From Streptomyces sp. CB01373 (lineage in GTDB: Bacteria; Actinomycetota; Actinomycetes; Streptomycetales; Streptomycetaceae): a DNA stretch of 64,000 bases. The notes under the pieces are model-generated. The model had not been told where the DNA came from, searched no databases, and saw nothing but the letters and a program-made list of their open reading frames with translations. How positions within the stretch are numbered: the stretch's first letter is position 1; every line of letters begins with the position of its first letter. This document shows positions 24,501 through 34,379 of the stretch, piece by piece. A program made the translations under genes and the position numbers. The stretch lies in the NCBI RefSeq assembly GCF_002803075.1, contig NZ_NNBK01000003.1, positions 372,001 through 436,000 of the forward strand, read 5' to 3'.

Positions 24501-24579
24501 GTCAGCCGTCACGGTCCCGGCACCGCCGCCCCCGCTGTCGCCCGTTCGGGCGACGGCGGGGATGCGGATGTGGACGTGG

Positions 24580-25203
24580 TCAGCCGACCACGGCCGATCC
24601 GGCCGGGGCGTGGACGGGCCGGACGGGCCGTATGCCGTCGAGCGCGGAGGCGGCTTCGGCCAGGCGACGCGAGGAGTGCTCCCCGGTCACGAGCGCCGGC
24701 ACCCGGGCCGGCACCGCGATCGAAGGGGCGGCGGTCGGCAGGATGAACCAGACGACCTTCCCCTGCTCGCCCTCCGGCCGCGCGCCCCAGCTCTCGCTCA
24801 TCGCGGCCACCATCGCCAGCCCCCGCCCTTCGGTGGCCAGCGGCGCGATGTCGCCCATCTCCTCCACCACGGGAAGACGCGGGTCGTGGTCGCGCACGGA
24901 CACCGTGAGCCGCTCGAGCAGCAGTTCGAGCTCCACGGTGCACAGCTTGTCGGGCCGGGCATGCTGGTGAACGTTGGTCAACAGCTCCGTCACACCGAGC
25001 GCGGCTCGGTCTATCAGAGCGTCAAGATGCCAGTAGCGCAGATGCGCCGATACGATTCTGCGGACCTGGCCGATCCGCGACGGCAGGGCTTGGAGCTCCA
25101 CCGTGCAGTGCCTGCTTGGGTGACTGATCACGGCTGCGACTCCCCGACGTTGAGGTCCGGAAGAACACGACGTTTCGGATGCAGCAGGACGCCTGCGTGA
25201 CAT
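24580..25203 (-). CDS. Anti-sigma-factor-like ATP-binding protein (HATPase_c)
   Basis: A 207-residue protein of the RsbW/SpoIIAB-like group common in Streptomyces. The N-box is GVTELLTNVHQHA (70-82), followed by RDHDP (104-108) and the G-box TEGRGLAMVAAM (124-135). Such proteins bind ATP and act as serine kinases or anti-sigma switches, usually with an anti-sigma-factor antagonist and PP2C phosphatases. The ATG at 25203 has an AGGCGG site. About 50 extra residues follow the ATPase core. No sigma factor is adjacent, so its partner is unknown. Confidence 0.8.
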   Translation of the reverse strand: MSRRRPAASETSCSSGPQRRGVAAVISHPSRHCTVELQALPSRIGQVRRIVSAHLRYWHLDALIDRAALGVTELLTNVHQHARPDKLCTVELELLLERLTVSVRDHDPRLPVVEEMGDIAPLATEGRGLAMVAAMSESWGARPEGEQGKVVWFILPTAAPSIAVPARVPALVTGEHSSRRLAEAASALDGIRPVRPVHAPAGSAVVG

Positions 25204-25313
25204 TGCCGCCTGCTGTCTGACCGGCGGGCTGGTTCGCAGCGTTATCGCCGGTAAACCCTGAGTGACGTGAGACCAGCGTGACCCACGGGGTGATGTCACG
25301 CAACTCGCCTCGC

Positions 25314-25637
25314 TCAGCCGCCGCGCCCCGCCGCCCGGCGGACGGCCTCGACGAACCGGCGGGCCGCGGGCGGCCCCGGTTCGCCCGGTGCGGGGTCGTG
25401 CTCGCCCAGGGTCAGCAGGTACCGGTTGCCGCCCAGGTCGGCCAGCGCCCGGTCGTCCGGGGCGTACCAGGGCTGGGACGCGCGCACCGACTGCACCGGT
25501 GCGCTGTCGATCTCGCTGCCGTAGCTGGTCAGCAGCTCCAGCCTGCCGTTTCGGATCCGGACCCGTCCGGCCCGGGTGAGTGAGCGCAGCCGCTTGTCGA
25601 TCCGTACACCCGTGGCCGTGAACTCCGGTTCGGCCAT
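25314..25637 (-). CDS. Small PH-like protein of unknown function
   Basis: A 107-residue protein. The central part ([29 protein letters not shown], then [10 protein letters not shown]) has the alternating strand pattern of bacterial PH-like domains, but no membrane segment is present. The ATG at 25637 follows a GGGGCGGGGAG site. It lies 110 bases upstream of, and in the same direction as, the anti-sigma-like gene, so they may be co-transcribed. I recognise no function. Confidence 0.65.
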   Translation of the reverse strand: MAEPEFTATGVRIDKRLRSLTRAGRVRIRNGRLELLTSYGSEIDSAPVQSVRASQPWYAPDDRALADLGGNRYLLTLGEHDPAPGEPGPPAARRFVEAVRRAAGRGG

Positions 25638-26020
25638 CTCCCCGCCCCTTCGTGCGTGTCGCCTTCGTGCCTGTCGCCGGCTCCCGTTCCGCCCGGTTCA
25701 CGAGCCGGCCCGGCTCGTTCCAGATTGCTGTGTCCCGTCGGGCCCTTTGTCCCGCCGCGGTGCAGTCTGCACGCCTTCGGCACGCAGCACCAGTGCGCGG
25801 GGAGCGCTCGCGGGCGGCACCCGGAGCACTCGCGCGCATGCGCCCCCCGGCCCGTGCGCCCCCTTGTCGTCGGCCAGCTCGGGCGAGAGGCGCTCCCAAG
25901 CGTCGCCTTGAGCCGCTCAAAGGTGCGTTTATGCAGGTGAGAAGAGTGTTGAAGGTGTCTATCATCGAGGGCGTCCGGCCGCGCGCGACGCCGTCGGCGC
26001 ACAGCGTAAGGAGCCCCGCC
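25638..26020. other. Divergent intergenic region upstream of the PLP enzyme gene
   Basis: These 383 bases separate the leftward PH-like gene from the rightward PLP enzyme gene. Open frames here have no recognisable domain. A/T-richer DNA at about 25925-25970 (containing TATCAT at 25960-25965) is the likeliest promoter for the PLP gene, but I see no good -35. An AAGGAG ribosome binding site lies at 26008-26013. Confidence 0.4.
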
Positions 26021-27145
26021 GTGAGCACTGCCGAGCAGCACAGGACCGGCGACACCCTCGACGTCGACCGCAGCGACGGCGGTTACCGGGACTGGCTGAA
26101 AGAAGCCGTCCGCAAGGTGCAGGCCGACGCCAACCGCTCGGCCGACACCCATCTGCTGCGCTTCCCGCTGCCCGAGGCGTGGGGCATCGACCTGTACCTG
26201 AAGGACGAGTCGACGCACCCGACCGGCAGCCTCAAGCACCGGCTGGCGCGGTCGCTGTTCCTGTACGGCCTGTGCAATGGCTGGATCCGCCCGGGCCGCC
26301 CGGTCATCGAGGCCTCCAGCGGCTCGACGGCCGTCTCGGAGGCGTACTTCGCGAAGCTGATCGGCGTGCCTTTCATCGCGGTCATGCCGCGCACGACCAG
26401 CGCGGAGAAGTGCCGCCTGATCGAGTTCCACGGCGGGCGCTGCCACTTCGTGGACGACCCGCGCACCATGTACGAGGCCTCCGCCGCCCTCGCGGCCGAG
26501 ACCGGAGGCCACTACATGGACCAGTTCACCTACGCCGAGCGCGCCACGGACTGGCGCGGCAACAACAACATCGCCGAATCCATCTTCCGGCAGCTCGAGT
26601 TGGAGCGCTTCCCGGAGCCGGCGTGGATCGTCGCCACCGCGGGCACCGGCGGCACCTCCGCGACCATCGCTCGCTACGTCCACTACATGCAGTACGACAC
26701 CCGTATCTGCGTCGCCGACCCCGACAACTCGTGCTTCTTCGAGGGCTGGACCACCGGCGATCCGGACGTCACCTGCGACAGCGGCTCGCGCATCGAGGGC
26801 ATCGGGCGTCCGCGCATGGAACCGAGCTTCGTGCCCGGGGCCGTCGACCGCATGATGAAGGTGCCGGACGCCGCCGCCGTGGCCGCCGTACGCGCCCTGG
26901 AGGGGGCCATCGGCCGCAAGGCGGGCGGCTCCACCGGGACCGGCCTGTGGAGCGCCCTGAAGATCGTCGCCGAGATGCTCCAGCAGGGCCGCCGGGGCAG
27001 CGTGGTGACCCTCCTGTGCGACCCGGGCGACCGCTACCTCGACAAGTACTACTCCGACGCCTGGCTGGCCGAACAGGGCCTCGACAGCGCCCCGTACACG
27101 CGGACGCTGGAGTCGTTCCTGACGACCGGGGTGTGGCCGGGCTGA
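26021..27145 (+). CDS. PLP-dependent cysteine-synthase-fold enzyme (Cds1-like cysteine desulfhydrase)
   Basis: A 374-residue fold-type II PLP enzyme. Lys72 in [13 protein letters not shown] is the PLP lysine, [14 protein letters not shown] (97-110) is the substrate/PLP loop, and [14 protein letters not shown] near 218-231 binds the phosphate. The surrounding sequence recalls mycobacterial Cds1 (Rv3684), an L-cysteine desulfhydrase releasing sulfide, more than classical CysK; this is from memory and not checked. No serine acetyltransferase gene is adjacent, which fits a breakdown role. The GTG at 26021 follows AAGGAG. It is convergent with a DeoR gene 22 bases away. Confidence 0.78.
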   Translation: MSTAEQHRTGDTLDVDRSDGGYRDWLKEAVRKVQADANRSADTHLLRFPLPEAWGIDLYLKDESTHPTGSLKHRLARSLFLYGLCNGWIRPGRPVIEASSGSTAVSEAYFAKLIGVPFIAVMPRTTSAEKCRLIEFHGGRCHFVDDPRTMYEASAALAAETGGHYMDQFTYAERATDWRGNNNIAESIFRQLELERFPEPAWIVATAGTGGTSATIARYVHYMQYDTRICVADPDNSCFFEGWTTGDPDVTCDSGSRIEGIGRPRMEPSFVPGAVDRMMKVPDAAAVAAVRALEGAIGRKAGGSTGTGLWSALKIVAEMLQQGRRGSVVTLLCDPGDRYLDKYYSDAWLAEQGLDSAPYTRTLESFLTTGVWPG

Positions 27146-27167
27146 GGCGGCCCTCGACGACGGGCCC

Positions 27168-27995
27168 TCAGATGTCGGTCTCGTCCTCGGGTTCGCCCGC
27201 CACCACCAGCCGCAGGTGCTCCGCGATCTCGGCGCGTGCCTCCGCGGGCAGCCCCGCGTCCGTCACCAGGGTGTCGATCCGGTCCAGCGCGGCGAAGGAA
27301 CTCAGGCCCACCACACCCCACTTGGTGTGATCGGCGACCACCACCACCCGGCGTGCCGACTGCACAAGACGCCGGTTGGTCTCGGCCTCCGCCAGGTTCG
27401 GCGTGGACAGGCCCGCCTCGGCCGATATCCCGTGCACACCCAGGAACAGCACGTCGAAGTGGAGCGCGGCGATCGCCTGGTCGGCCACCGGGCCCACCAG
27501 CGAGTCGGACGGCGTGCGCACCCCGCCGGTCAGCACGACCGTCGCCGCGCCCTGCCGCTGACCGGAGGTGCGCTGCGCCGAGTGGAAGACGTCGGCGACC
27601 CGGACCGAGTTGGTGACCACGGTCAGATCCGGCACGTCGAGCAGGTGCTGGGCCAGCGCGTACGTCGTCGTACCGCCCGAGAGGGCGATCGCCGTGCCCG
27701 GCGCGACCAGCCGGGCCGCCGCCCGTGCGATGTCCTCCTTGGCCGTCAGCTCCAGACCCGACTTGGCCTCGAAACCCGGCTCGTGCGTACTGGCCTCGAC
27801 CACCGGGACCGCGCCGCCGTGCACCTTCTCCAGCACACCCTGCCGGGCCAGCGCGTCCAGGTCGCGGCGCACCGTCATGTCGGACACGCCGAGCTTCCGG
27901 GTCAGCTCGTTCACCCGGACACCGCCGCGGCGCCGGACCTCGTCCAGGATCAGGGCGCGCCGCTGCTCCGCGAGGAGGTTCTGATTCTCACTCAC
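27168..27995 (-). CDS. DeoR/GlpR-family regulator (second copy)
   Basis: A 275-residue regulator. The HTH (about 10-62) has NELTRKLGVSDMTVRRDLDALARQGVLEKVHGGA. The effector domain has ALSGGTTTYALAQHL, VVTNSVRVADVF, VLTGGVRTPSDSLVGP and VVVADHTKWG, all standard for sugar-phosphate-sensing DeoR proteins. The GTG at 27995 follows a GGAG site. Unlike the first DeoR gene (14020-14799), it has no sugar gene next to it. Its target may be elsewhere, or unexpectedly the divergent decayed membrane-protein gene. Confidence 0.87.
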   Translation of the reverse strand: MSENQNLLAEQRRALILDEVRRRGGVRVNELTRKLGVSDMTVRRDLDALARQGVLEKVHGGAVPVVEASTHEPGFEAKSGLELTAKEDIARAAARLVAPGTAIALSGGTTTYALAQHLLDVPDLTVVTNSVRVADVFHSAQRTSGQRQGAATVVLTGGVRTPSDSLVGPVADQAIAALHFDVLFLGVHGISAEAGLSTPNLAEAETNRRLVQSARRVVVVADHTKWGVVGLSSFAALDRIDTLVTDAGLPAEARAEIAEHLRLVVAGEPEDETDI

Positions 27996-28287
27996 GTGTG
28001 CTCCGGTTCCTTTCGCCTCAAGCCGTCCGACCCGCCCCGCTCACCCGCCGGCGACGAGAAGGACCGTCATGCCCTCCGGGGCGTGGACGTCCCATCCTGT
28101 CATGGGGCGGTTCCCACCGCGTCGGCACCCGACCCACGCGCACATGCCGCCTTCGCCCCCGTGCGCGGCTCCCGTCACCCGGATCGGGGAGATTCGGTGA
28201 CGAGGGGTGTGCCGTGTGCCGCGTGAGGCGATCCTGGTGTCCGCACGGACACGGACCGACGGACGCGTCAGGGGAGAAGTGCGAACA

Positions 28288-29618
28288 GTGGAACGTGCGC
28301 AGCGGCACCCGGAGACCGCCGGGCCGGACGCCCCCACCGCACCCGGCGAGCCGACCGGATGCGCCCTGGAGCTCCTGGTCCACGGCGTCGGCGGCACCAC
28401 GCCGGAGAAGATGCTCGACGCCCCGCGCACGGTGCGGATCACCGGCGACGACACCGCGGCCGTCTTCCGGCGCGCCGAGGACGTCGACGCCGAGAACCGT
28501 CCGCGGGAACAGCGTGAGCGCCCTGGCACACCGGTGCCCGAGGCGTACGTCTGGTGCAACCTCACCTCCGGCAACGGCGCCCGCGCCCTGTGGCTGTTGC
28601 TGCTGCCGTTCATGGTCGTCAACCTCGCCCACTGGATGCGCCCCGGCGCACCGGGCCGCCCACGCGTGGTGAGCCTGTACGGACTGCTGGTGCGGCTGGC
28701 GGGCCTGACCCTGACGGTGCTGTTCGTCGCCGCCGCCTGCGAGGTCGCCCTCGACCTCACGGCCTGGCAGTGCGCGGGCACGCACGCGTGTGCCGCACGG
28801 CACTCCTGGCTGGGCTTCCTGTCGCCCGCGGCCGGCGGCTGGTGGAGCGCGCCCGGCCGCCGCCTCGCCCTGGCCGCCCTGGTGCCCGCCGCGCTCACCG
28901 GGCTCCTGTGGTACCTGGCGCACCGCACCTGGAGCGCCTACGAGTCCACCCAGCCGATCTCCCGCGACCTGGAGCCCGAGGACGGCACCGGCAGCGCATC
29001 CCTGAGCCGCCCCGGCTTCTGGTACGGGCGCCGCCTGGTGGCCCGGCTGCGGGCCGCGCACACCGCCGCGGGCCTGCTGACGGTGGCCGCGACGATCGCC
29101 GTGCCCACGGCGGCTCTCGACCGCGGCCCCGGCGGCGACGGGGCCCTCGACACTGCGGGCCGGCTCCTGCTCACCGCACTGCTCGTCTGGGCCGCCGCCG
29201 TGATCTGGGTCGTCTGCCGCCGCGGCCGCACCGAGCACCTGCTCGACCGGCAGCTGGACCGCCACCTCGTCCGGCGGCTGCCGCTCGGCGCCCTCCTGCT
29301 GCTCCTGCTCACCGCGGTGTACGCCGGATGGTCGCGCCCGGGCTGGGAGTCGGCCAGCCGGCTGGCGGGCGACACCGCCTTCGGCGGCATCGCACTGGGC
29401 CAGGGCCTCCTGGTCGTCGCCCTCGCCGTCGTCGCCCACGTCCTGTACCGCACCCGGCCTTCGACGAGGAACGCCGGTGGCTGCTCGCCCGGCTGCGCCC
29501 GGACCTGCCGGCACCCCGCGACGGGCAGCTCGACGTCCCGGCCGGAACAGCCCACAACGGCCCCGAGCCACCGGACGATCCCGCCTCTCAGGGAAGCGCG
29601 GGCAGGTCCTCGGCGTAG
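28288..29618 (+). pseudogene. Decayed integral membrane protein gene with an HGVGG motif
   Basis: The reading frame encodes LELLVHGVGGTTPEKML (a lipase-like HGxGG near the start), then at least six hydrophobic segments, ending near 29455 with VVALAVVAHVLYRTRP. From there that frame turns into unlikely Cys/Arg/Ser-rich sequence. A neighbouring frame reads convincingly as FDEERRWLLARLRPDLPAPRDG and runs to a TAG at 29618, so there is a frameshift at about 29458-29465. From memory, full-length Streptomyces relatives are clearly longer, so a large internal stretch was probably lost with the frameshift. The start is uncertain (GTG at 28279 or 28288). The 3' end overlaps the convergent AAA gene by 31 bases. 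Confidence 0.6.
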
Positions 29619-32026
29619 AGCAGCGTCAGATCGTCCGTGCTCGGCTCGGCGAGCTGGGCGACCCGCCCGGCGTGCCGCTCCACCATCGCCTCGAAGGTCT
29701 GCCGCGCCGTACGGCCGTTGCCGAACGCGGGTCCCTTGGGGATCGCGGAGAAGTACGCCAGGAGGGCCTCGGGCGTGTCCGGGGCCAGCCGGTACTCGTG
29801 CTCCTCCGCCTGCTGCTCCACAATCCTCAGCAGTTCGTCGGGGCCGTAGTCGCTGAAGGTGATGGTGCGGGAGAAACGGGAGGCCACACCCGGGTTGACG
29901 GACAGGAAGCGCTCCATCTCCGCCGTGTAGCCGGCGACGATCACCACCACCGCGTCCCGCTGGTCCTCCATCAGCTTCACCAGCGTGTCGATGGCCTCCT
30001 TGCCGAAGTCGCGCCCGGCGTCCTCCGGGGAGAGCGCGTACGCCTCGTCGATGAAAAGCACGCCGCCACGGGCCCGTTCGAAGGCCTCCTGGGTGCGGAT
30101 CGCGGTGGAGCCGATGTGCTCGCCGACCAGGTCGACGCGGGACACCTCCACCAGATGGCCCTTCTCCAGGACACCGAGGGAGGCCAGGATCTCGCCGTAC
30201 AGCCGGGCGACCGTGGTCTTGCCGGTGCCGGGGGAGCCGGTGAAGACCAGATGACGCTTGACCGAGGCGGCCTTCAGACCGGCCTGCTGACGGCGCCTGC
30301 CCACCTCGATCATGTCGGTCAGGGCGCGCACCTCCCGCTTGACGCTGTCCAGGCCGACCAGTGTGTCGAGTTCGCCGAGGACGTCCTTCGCCGTCCGCGC
30401 GGGCGCCTCCGGTTCGGCCGCGGCCACCAGCGGCTCCTGCTCGGTGGCGCGCTGTCCGGGGATCGCGCCCAGCAGACCGGTGGTCGGGAGCGCGGTCTGC
30501 ACGGCCGTCTCCCGGGCAGCCGGCGGGCGTACGCCGCCGCTCTCGTCGCTCGTGCAGTCCTCGACCACGGGGCCCGAACCGTTCCCGGCGTCCGGCCCGC
30601 CGTCCGCGAACTCGTAACCCCCGCGGGCGCATCGCTCCGTACGGCACTTCCTGAGCGTCGTACGACAGCCGTCGATCACATGGAAGCCGTAGCCGCCGCT
30701 GCCCGTCACCCGGCAGTCCAGGAAACTGCCGCGCCCCCCGGCGGAGACGTAGAAACCGGCCTCGGCGGGGGAGGCGACCGTGCACCGCTCGATGGTCGGG
30801 TCGGCGCCCTTGGTGACGATCACGCCGGTCTGGATGTCGTCCAGGGTGCAGTTGTTGAGGGTGCCGCCGCTGCCGTGGTCGCGGAACCAGGCACCCGTGG
30901 CCGCGTCCTTGATCCGGCAGTCGTCGAGCTGCGCGGTGGCGCCGTCGCTCACCGACACCGCCGTGTTGCGCACCTGCGACAGGTCGCTGTCGACGACGTC
31001 CGCGCGGGAGCCGCGGTCCAGCACGAACAGCGCGTCGGGCACGTCGTGCACCCGGCAGGAGTCGAGCACCGCGGTGGCGCCGTCGCTGATCCACACCGCG
31101 GGGTAGTCGCCGGTGCTGTCGAAGATCTCGCACTGGTTGGCGTCCACGCGCGTGCCCGGGTCCCACACCGAGAGGCCGTTGCGCCCGAACTGACGCACCG
31201 TGGTCCGGGTCAGGGTGAGCACGGAGCGGGAACGCAGGTCCACCGCGTTCTCCGGGATGTCGTGGATGCGGCAGTCGGCCAGGGTCAGCACGGCGTCGGT
31301 GTCGAGCGTGATGCCGTCCCCGGCGGTGCGGTGCACATCGCAGTCGGTGAGGTGCGCGGTGGCGCGGCCGGTGATCTGGACACCGCTGCCCCGGACCTCG
31401 TAGACCTCGCAACCCACCGCCTCCAGGGCGGAGTTGTCGCCCGTCGCGGTCAGGCCCGCGCCGGAGACATGGTGGACACGGCAGTTCTCCAGCCGGGGGT
31501 GGGCGCCCCCGCGGACCGTCACGCCCGACTGCCCGGCGGCGACCACCTCGCACTCCTCGAACACCCCGCCGGCGCCGTCGAGTACGGCGATCCCGATGCC
31601 GGCCGGATTGTCGACCGTGCAGCGGCGCACGGTGGGCCGGGCGCCGCCGCGCACCTCGATGCCGGCCGCGGACCGGGTCACGATCCGCACGTCCCTGAGT
31701 TCCGGCGCGCCCTCCTCCACCAACAGGGCGGGCGCGGTGGAGTCCTGGCCCTCGACGTGCAGGTCCTGGACCACCGCGGAGGCGCGCACGGTCAGCGGTA
31801 CCCCCTCCGTGGGGGCGATGCGCACCGAGCCCGGGGCGCCCTCGGGGCCGCGCAGGGTCACCGCCCGCTGTACGACGAGGTTCTCCCGGTAGGTGCCCGG
31901 GGCGACGGTGAGCACGTCACCGTCGGCCGCGGCCTCCAGGGCGGCGGCGAGCGATGCGTACTCACCCGTGCGGCGCCGCCACCGCGATGTACCGGTGTGC
32001 GTCACCTGGACCGTGCCCTGTGCCAT
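29588..32026 (-). CDS. Right-handed beta-helix protein with C-terminal CbxX-type AAA+ ATPase
   Basis: An 812-residue two-part protein. Residues about 10-490 are repeated roughly 23-residue turns (patterns such as [20 protein letters not shown]) forming a parallel beta-helix of the pectate-lyase-like kind. After a linker the AAA+ module has Walker [11 protein letters not shown] (about 595-605), Walker [12 protein letters not shown] (about 653-663), a sensor region IVAGYTAEM and an arginine-finger part SRFSRTITF. The AAA part resembles CbxX/CfqX and the C-terminal half of EccA of type VII secretion. I chose the ATG at 32026 since homologous sequence seems to start there; the upstream 35 codons have no coding character. 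The role is unknown, possibly assembly or secretion. Confidence 0.85.
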   Translation of the reverse strand: MAQGTVQVTHTGTSRWRRRTGEYASLAAALEAAADGDVLTVAPGTYRENLVVQRAVTLRGPEGAPGSVRIAPTEGVPLTVRASAVVQDLHVEGQDSTAPALLVEEGAPELRDVRIVTRSAAGIEVRGGARPTVRRCTVDNPAGIGIAVLDGAGGVFEECEVVAAGQSGVTVRGGAHPRLENCRVHHVSGAGLTATGDNSALEAVGCEVYEVRGSGVQITGRATAHLTDCDVHRTAGDGITLDTDAVLTLADCRIHDIPENAVDLRSRSVLTLTRTTVRQFGRNGLSVWDPGTRVDANQCEIFDSTGDYPAVWISDGATAVLDSCRVHDVPDALFVLDRGSRADVVDSDLSQVRNTAVSVSDGATAQLDDCRIKDAATGAWFRDHGSGGTLNNCTLDDIQTGVIVTKGADPTIERCTVASPAEAGFYVSAGGRGSFLDCRVTGSGGYGFHVIDGCRTTLRKCRTERCARGGYEFADGGPDAGNGSGPVVEDCTSDESGGVRPPAARETAVQTALPTTGLLGAIPGQRATEQEPLVAAAEPEAPARTAKDVLGELDTLVGLDSVKREVRALTDMIEVGRRRQQAGLKAASVKRHLVFTGSPGTGKTTVARLYGEILASLGVLEKGHLVEVSRVDLVGEHIGSTAIRTQEAFERARGGVLFIDEAYALSPEDAGRDFGKEAIDTLVKLMEDQRDAVVVIVAGYTAEMERFLSVNPGVASRFSRTITFSDYGPDELLRIVEQQAEEHEYRLAPDTPEALLAYFSAIPKGPAFGNGRTARQTFEAMVERHAGRVAQLAEPSTDDLTLLYAEDLPALP

Positions 32027-32137
32027 GGCGCTGCTGAGCCCCCACCTCGTGGTACGCGGGTTGGTTGATGCCGAGTGCGTCGGCCGGTCCACCGTAGCGT
32101 GCGCGCGGACGCTCGGTTGACCAGAGCCCAAAGGCCG

Positions 32138-32737
32138 TCAGCTGCCTGTGCCGGTACGCCCCCAGTCCGGGCCCGCGCGGTCCCAGGCCTGGTCCCAGAG
32201 CGCGTCCCGCCGGCGGTCCAGGCGCCAGACGATCAGCCGGCGTATCCCCTCCACCAGGAGCGCGGTCAGCATGCCCGCGCCGCAGCCGGCCAGCACGGCA
32301 TGGGCCGTGGCCGTCGTGGAGTCCAGGGGGCGGGTCACCGTCCGGCCGTGCTCGTCCGTCCACAGCGTGAAGTGGTCGCCGGGGCGGGGGGATCTCAGGG
32401 TCGTCGTGACCGGGCCGTGCCGGCGGGTGCCGTCCGGGGCCGTCCAGTCGGCGAGGACGCGGCTGCGCGGGTCCCGTCCCGTGGTGATCTCCGGATCCGG
32501 ATCGAGCCGGTTCAGCCTCTGCACCACCGTGGCCGTCACCGGGTGCCGGGAGCTGCCCTGTTCGCGGACGGACTGCTGAAGGGCGTCCTGGGCGAGGAAT
32601 CCGACGAGGCAGCCGACCACGGGGGCGGCGACGAGGACGAGCAGCAGCGCGACCAGGGCCACCCGGGCCTCGGCGAGATCGGTCCCGCGCCGCAGTGGGT
32701 TGTTCCGCCAGCGCCAGAGTCCGGCGATCGCTCGCAC
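32138..32737 (-). CDS. Rv1733c-like membrane protein (copy 2)
   Basis: A 199-residue protein with the same plan as 12814-13386. It has a WRWRNNPLRRGTDL start, a first membrane helix at about 22-48, an extracytoplasmic segment with VLADWTAPDGT and PGDHFTLWTDEHG, a second helix at about 143-165 and a basic C-terminal tail (WRLDRRRDALWDQAW). The GTG at 32737 is preceded by a G-rich stretch. It is co-directional with the beta-helix/AAA gene 111 bases downstream. The function of the family is unknown. Confidence 0.78.
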   Translation of the reverse strand: MRAIAGLWRWRNNPLRRGTDLAEARVALVALLLVLVAAPVVGCLVGFLAQDALQQSVREQGSSRHPVTATVVQRLNRLDPDPEITTGRDPRSRVLADWTAPDGTRRHGPVTTTLRSPRPGDHFTLWTDEHGRTVTRPLDSTTATAHAVLAGCGAGMLTALLVEGIRRLIVWRLDRRRDALWDQAWDRAGPDWGRTGTGS

Positions 32738-32919
32738 CGTTGTCGCACCCCCCTTCCCCTCCGCGACGACTCCGGTCCGTGATAACTCCGGACGGAACCG
32801 TTCGCCCCCTCGTCGGCCGAAAAGAGAGGGAAATCACCTCGGGCCGGTGGATGTCATCCCTTTCTCACGAAAGCCCAACGACCGGGCCCCGCTCCCGGGT
32901 TCCCGACCGCGGCCGGTGG

Positions 32920-33744
32920 TCATTCGAGAACGGTGACCGGGTCGCCGAGCCGGATGGTGCCGGTGGACTCGGGCACCAGGTTCTGGCCGAAGATCAGCTC
33001 GCCGCCGAAGCGGCGGTGGCGGCCGAGGGTGCGCAGCGGCTCCTTGCCGCGGACGCCGGTGTCCTGGTCGGTGGTGGTCACCACGCAGCGGCCGCACATC
33101 TTGACGACCCGGAAGGCGACCTCCCCGATCGCGATGCGCGTCCAGTCGTCCTCGGCCCAGGCGGGGGTCCCCGCCACCACCACGTTGGGCCGGAAGCGGT
33201 TCATGGGGAGCGGGCCCTCGGCGGCGTGATCGCCCTCGGCGATCAGGGAGTTGAGGGAGGCCAGGGAGGAGACCGCGGTGAGCAGCAGCGGGAAGGCGTC
33301 GGCGAAGCTCACCGTCTCGCCCGGCAGGGCGTAGTCCGGGTCGACGGGCCGGCGCGTGGCGGGGTCGTCCAGGTGGACCAGGCGGACTCCGTCCCCGGCG
33401 AGTGCGCCGCACCAGGCGTGGGCGGCCTCGTCCGCCGGAACGGCCTCCACCTTCTCGCCGAAGATGTCCACGGTCACCGTCTCGCCCGGTCGGGGGACGG
33501 CGACCGTGACCGGGGCCCGTCCGGGCGCGGAAAGACGCAGACCGCCGCCGGGCTCGGGCTCGGCGGCGGCCAACGCGAGGTGTGGCTGCTGGCGTTGCGT
33601 GACGACCTTTCCCCCGTCGTCGACCAGCGCCCAGCGCCGGTCCCCGGCCAGCCCCCAGGGCTGGACGACGGCTTCCGCGAGCGTGACAGCTCGCAGCGCC
33701 TTGACCGGGTGGATGTGCAGCGCGTGCAGTTCCGCGTTCCCCAT
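32920..33744 (-). CDS. MOSC-domain molybdenum/sulfur-carrier-type protein
   Basis: A 274-residue protein with an N-terminal MOSC_N beta-barrel (LHIHPVKALRAVTLAEAVVQPWGLAGDRRWALVD, residues 7-42) and a C-terminal MOSC domain. The latter contains the conserved Cys in VVKMCGRCVVTTTDQDTG and the ending GELIFGQNLVPESTGTIRLGD. MOSC proteins handle the molybdenum cofactor or act like mARC reductases that reduce N-hydroxylated compounds. The size and two-domain form fit the mARC/YcbX group without a ferredoxin domain. The ATG at 33744 has a GAGG site. Confidence 0.87.
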   Translation of the reverse strand: MGNAELHALHIHPVKALRAVTLAEAVVQPWGLAGDRRWALVDDGGKVVTQRQQPHLALAAAEPEPGGGLRLSAPGRAPVTVAVPRPGETVTVDIFGEKVEAVPADEAAHAWCGALAGDGVRLVHLDDPATRRPVDPDYALPGETVSFADAFPLLLTAVSSLASLNSLIAEGDHAAEGPLPMNRFRPNVVVAGTPAWAEDDWTRIAIGEVAFRVVKMCGRCVVTTTDQDTGVRGKEPLRTLGRHRRFGGELIFGQNLVPESTGTIRLGDPVTVLE

Positions 33745-33785
33745 GACCTCATCCTGACAGGAGGCACGGACAGCCGGGGAGCGGA

Positions 33786-34253
33786 TCAGTAGCCGCGGTA
33801 CTGCTGGTTCCCGTACGGGTCCTGGTAGGGCGCCGGGGCGGGCCGCGGGGTGGCGGGACGCATGGCCTCGTAGCCGGTGCCGTTCGCCATCGGGCGCGGT
33901 GGCTGCGGCTGCTGCGGGCCGGGGTACCCGCGCGGCGCGGAGGCCTGTTGCGGGATGTAGGCCGTGGGCGCCGGCTGTGGTGGAACGGGCTGCGCCGCCT
34001 GCGGGTAGCCGTAGGAGGGCTGGGACGGGGCCGCCGGGAGGGCGGGCAGCGCCGAGGGCAGCGCGGGCAGGTGGCTGCCGGTGCTCATCTGGCTGCCCGG
34101 GCTCAGGTGGCTCCCCGTGTCGTACGGGGCCGGAACACGGATGGGAGCGATCTGCGGGGTACCTCGCTCGGCCACGAGCGAGTCGTAGATCGGAGTGTCC
34201 GGGAAGGAGGCGGAGTAGTAGCCGCCGCCATAACTGGAGCGGGGGGAGGTCAT
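33786..34253 (-). CDS. Pro/Gln-rich low-complexity protein (DUF6643-like)
   Basis: About 155 residues, dominated by Pro, Gln, Ala and Tyr, with repeated short words (YGYPQ, PALPSALPALPAAP, PYQDPYGNQQYRGY). The N-terminus (MTSPRSSYGGGYYSASFPDTPIYDSLVAERG) is the distinctive part and recalls the Streptomyces DUF6643 family; this is from memory. There is no signal peptide or membrane helix. It is probably intrinsically disordered. The ATG at 34253 or 34259 could be the start; neither has a clear ribosome binding site. An inverted repeat lies about 110 bases upstream. Confidence 0.65.
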   Translation of the reverse strand: MTSPRSSYGGGYYSASFPDTPIYDSLVAERGTPQIAPIRVPAPYDTGSHLSPGSQMSTGSHLPALPSALPALPAAPSQPSYGYPQAAQPVPPQPAPTAYIPQQASAPRGYPGPQQPQPPRPMANGTGYEAMRPATPRPAPAPYQDPYGNQQYRGY

Positions 34254-34363
34254 GGCCATAAGTAAAGCCCACGATGTGCTGGTTGGGGAGACCGATAAGA
34301 GGGTTGTTTTCCGTGTCGGCGGTGACGTGAGGTCGCCAATCTGAGCGAACTTGGCTAAAAAGG

Positions 34364-34379
34364 GGCATCAGGTGATGCC
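34364..34379. promoter_or_regulatory. Inverted repeat in the DUF6643/TerD divergent region
   Basis: GGCATCA-GG-TGATGCC is a perfect 7+7 inverted repeat with a two-base centre. It lies in A/T-richer DNA between the two divergent genes. It could be an operator or, on RNA from the left-going gene, a small hairpin. Confidence 0.4.

Noticed and set aside
23942..24970. Long open frame with VPVSVR-like repeats across the tandem array, and other repeat-encoded frames on both strands
   Set aside because: The frames stay open only because the repeat is 18 bases with no stop in any phase. Five single-base losses change the frame, the peptide character changes at each, and there is no ribosome binding site.
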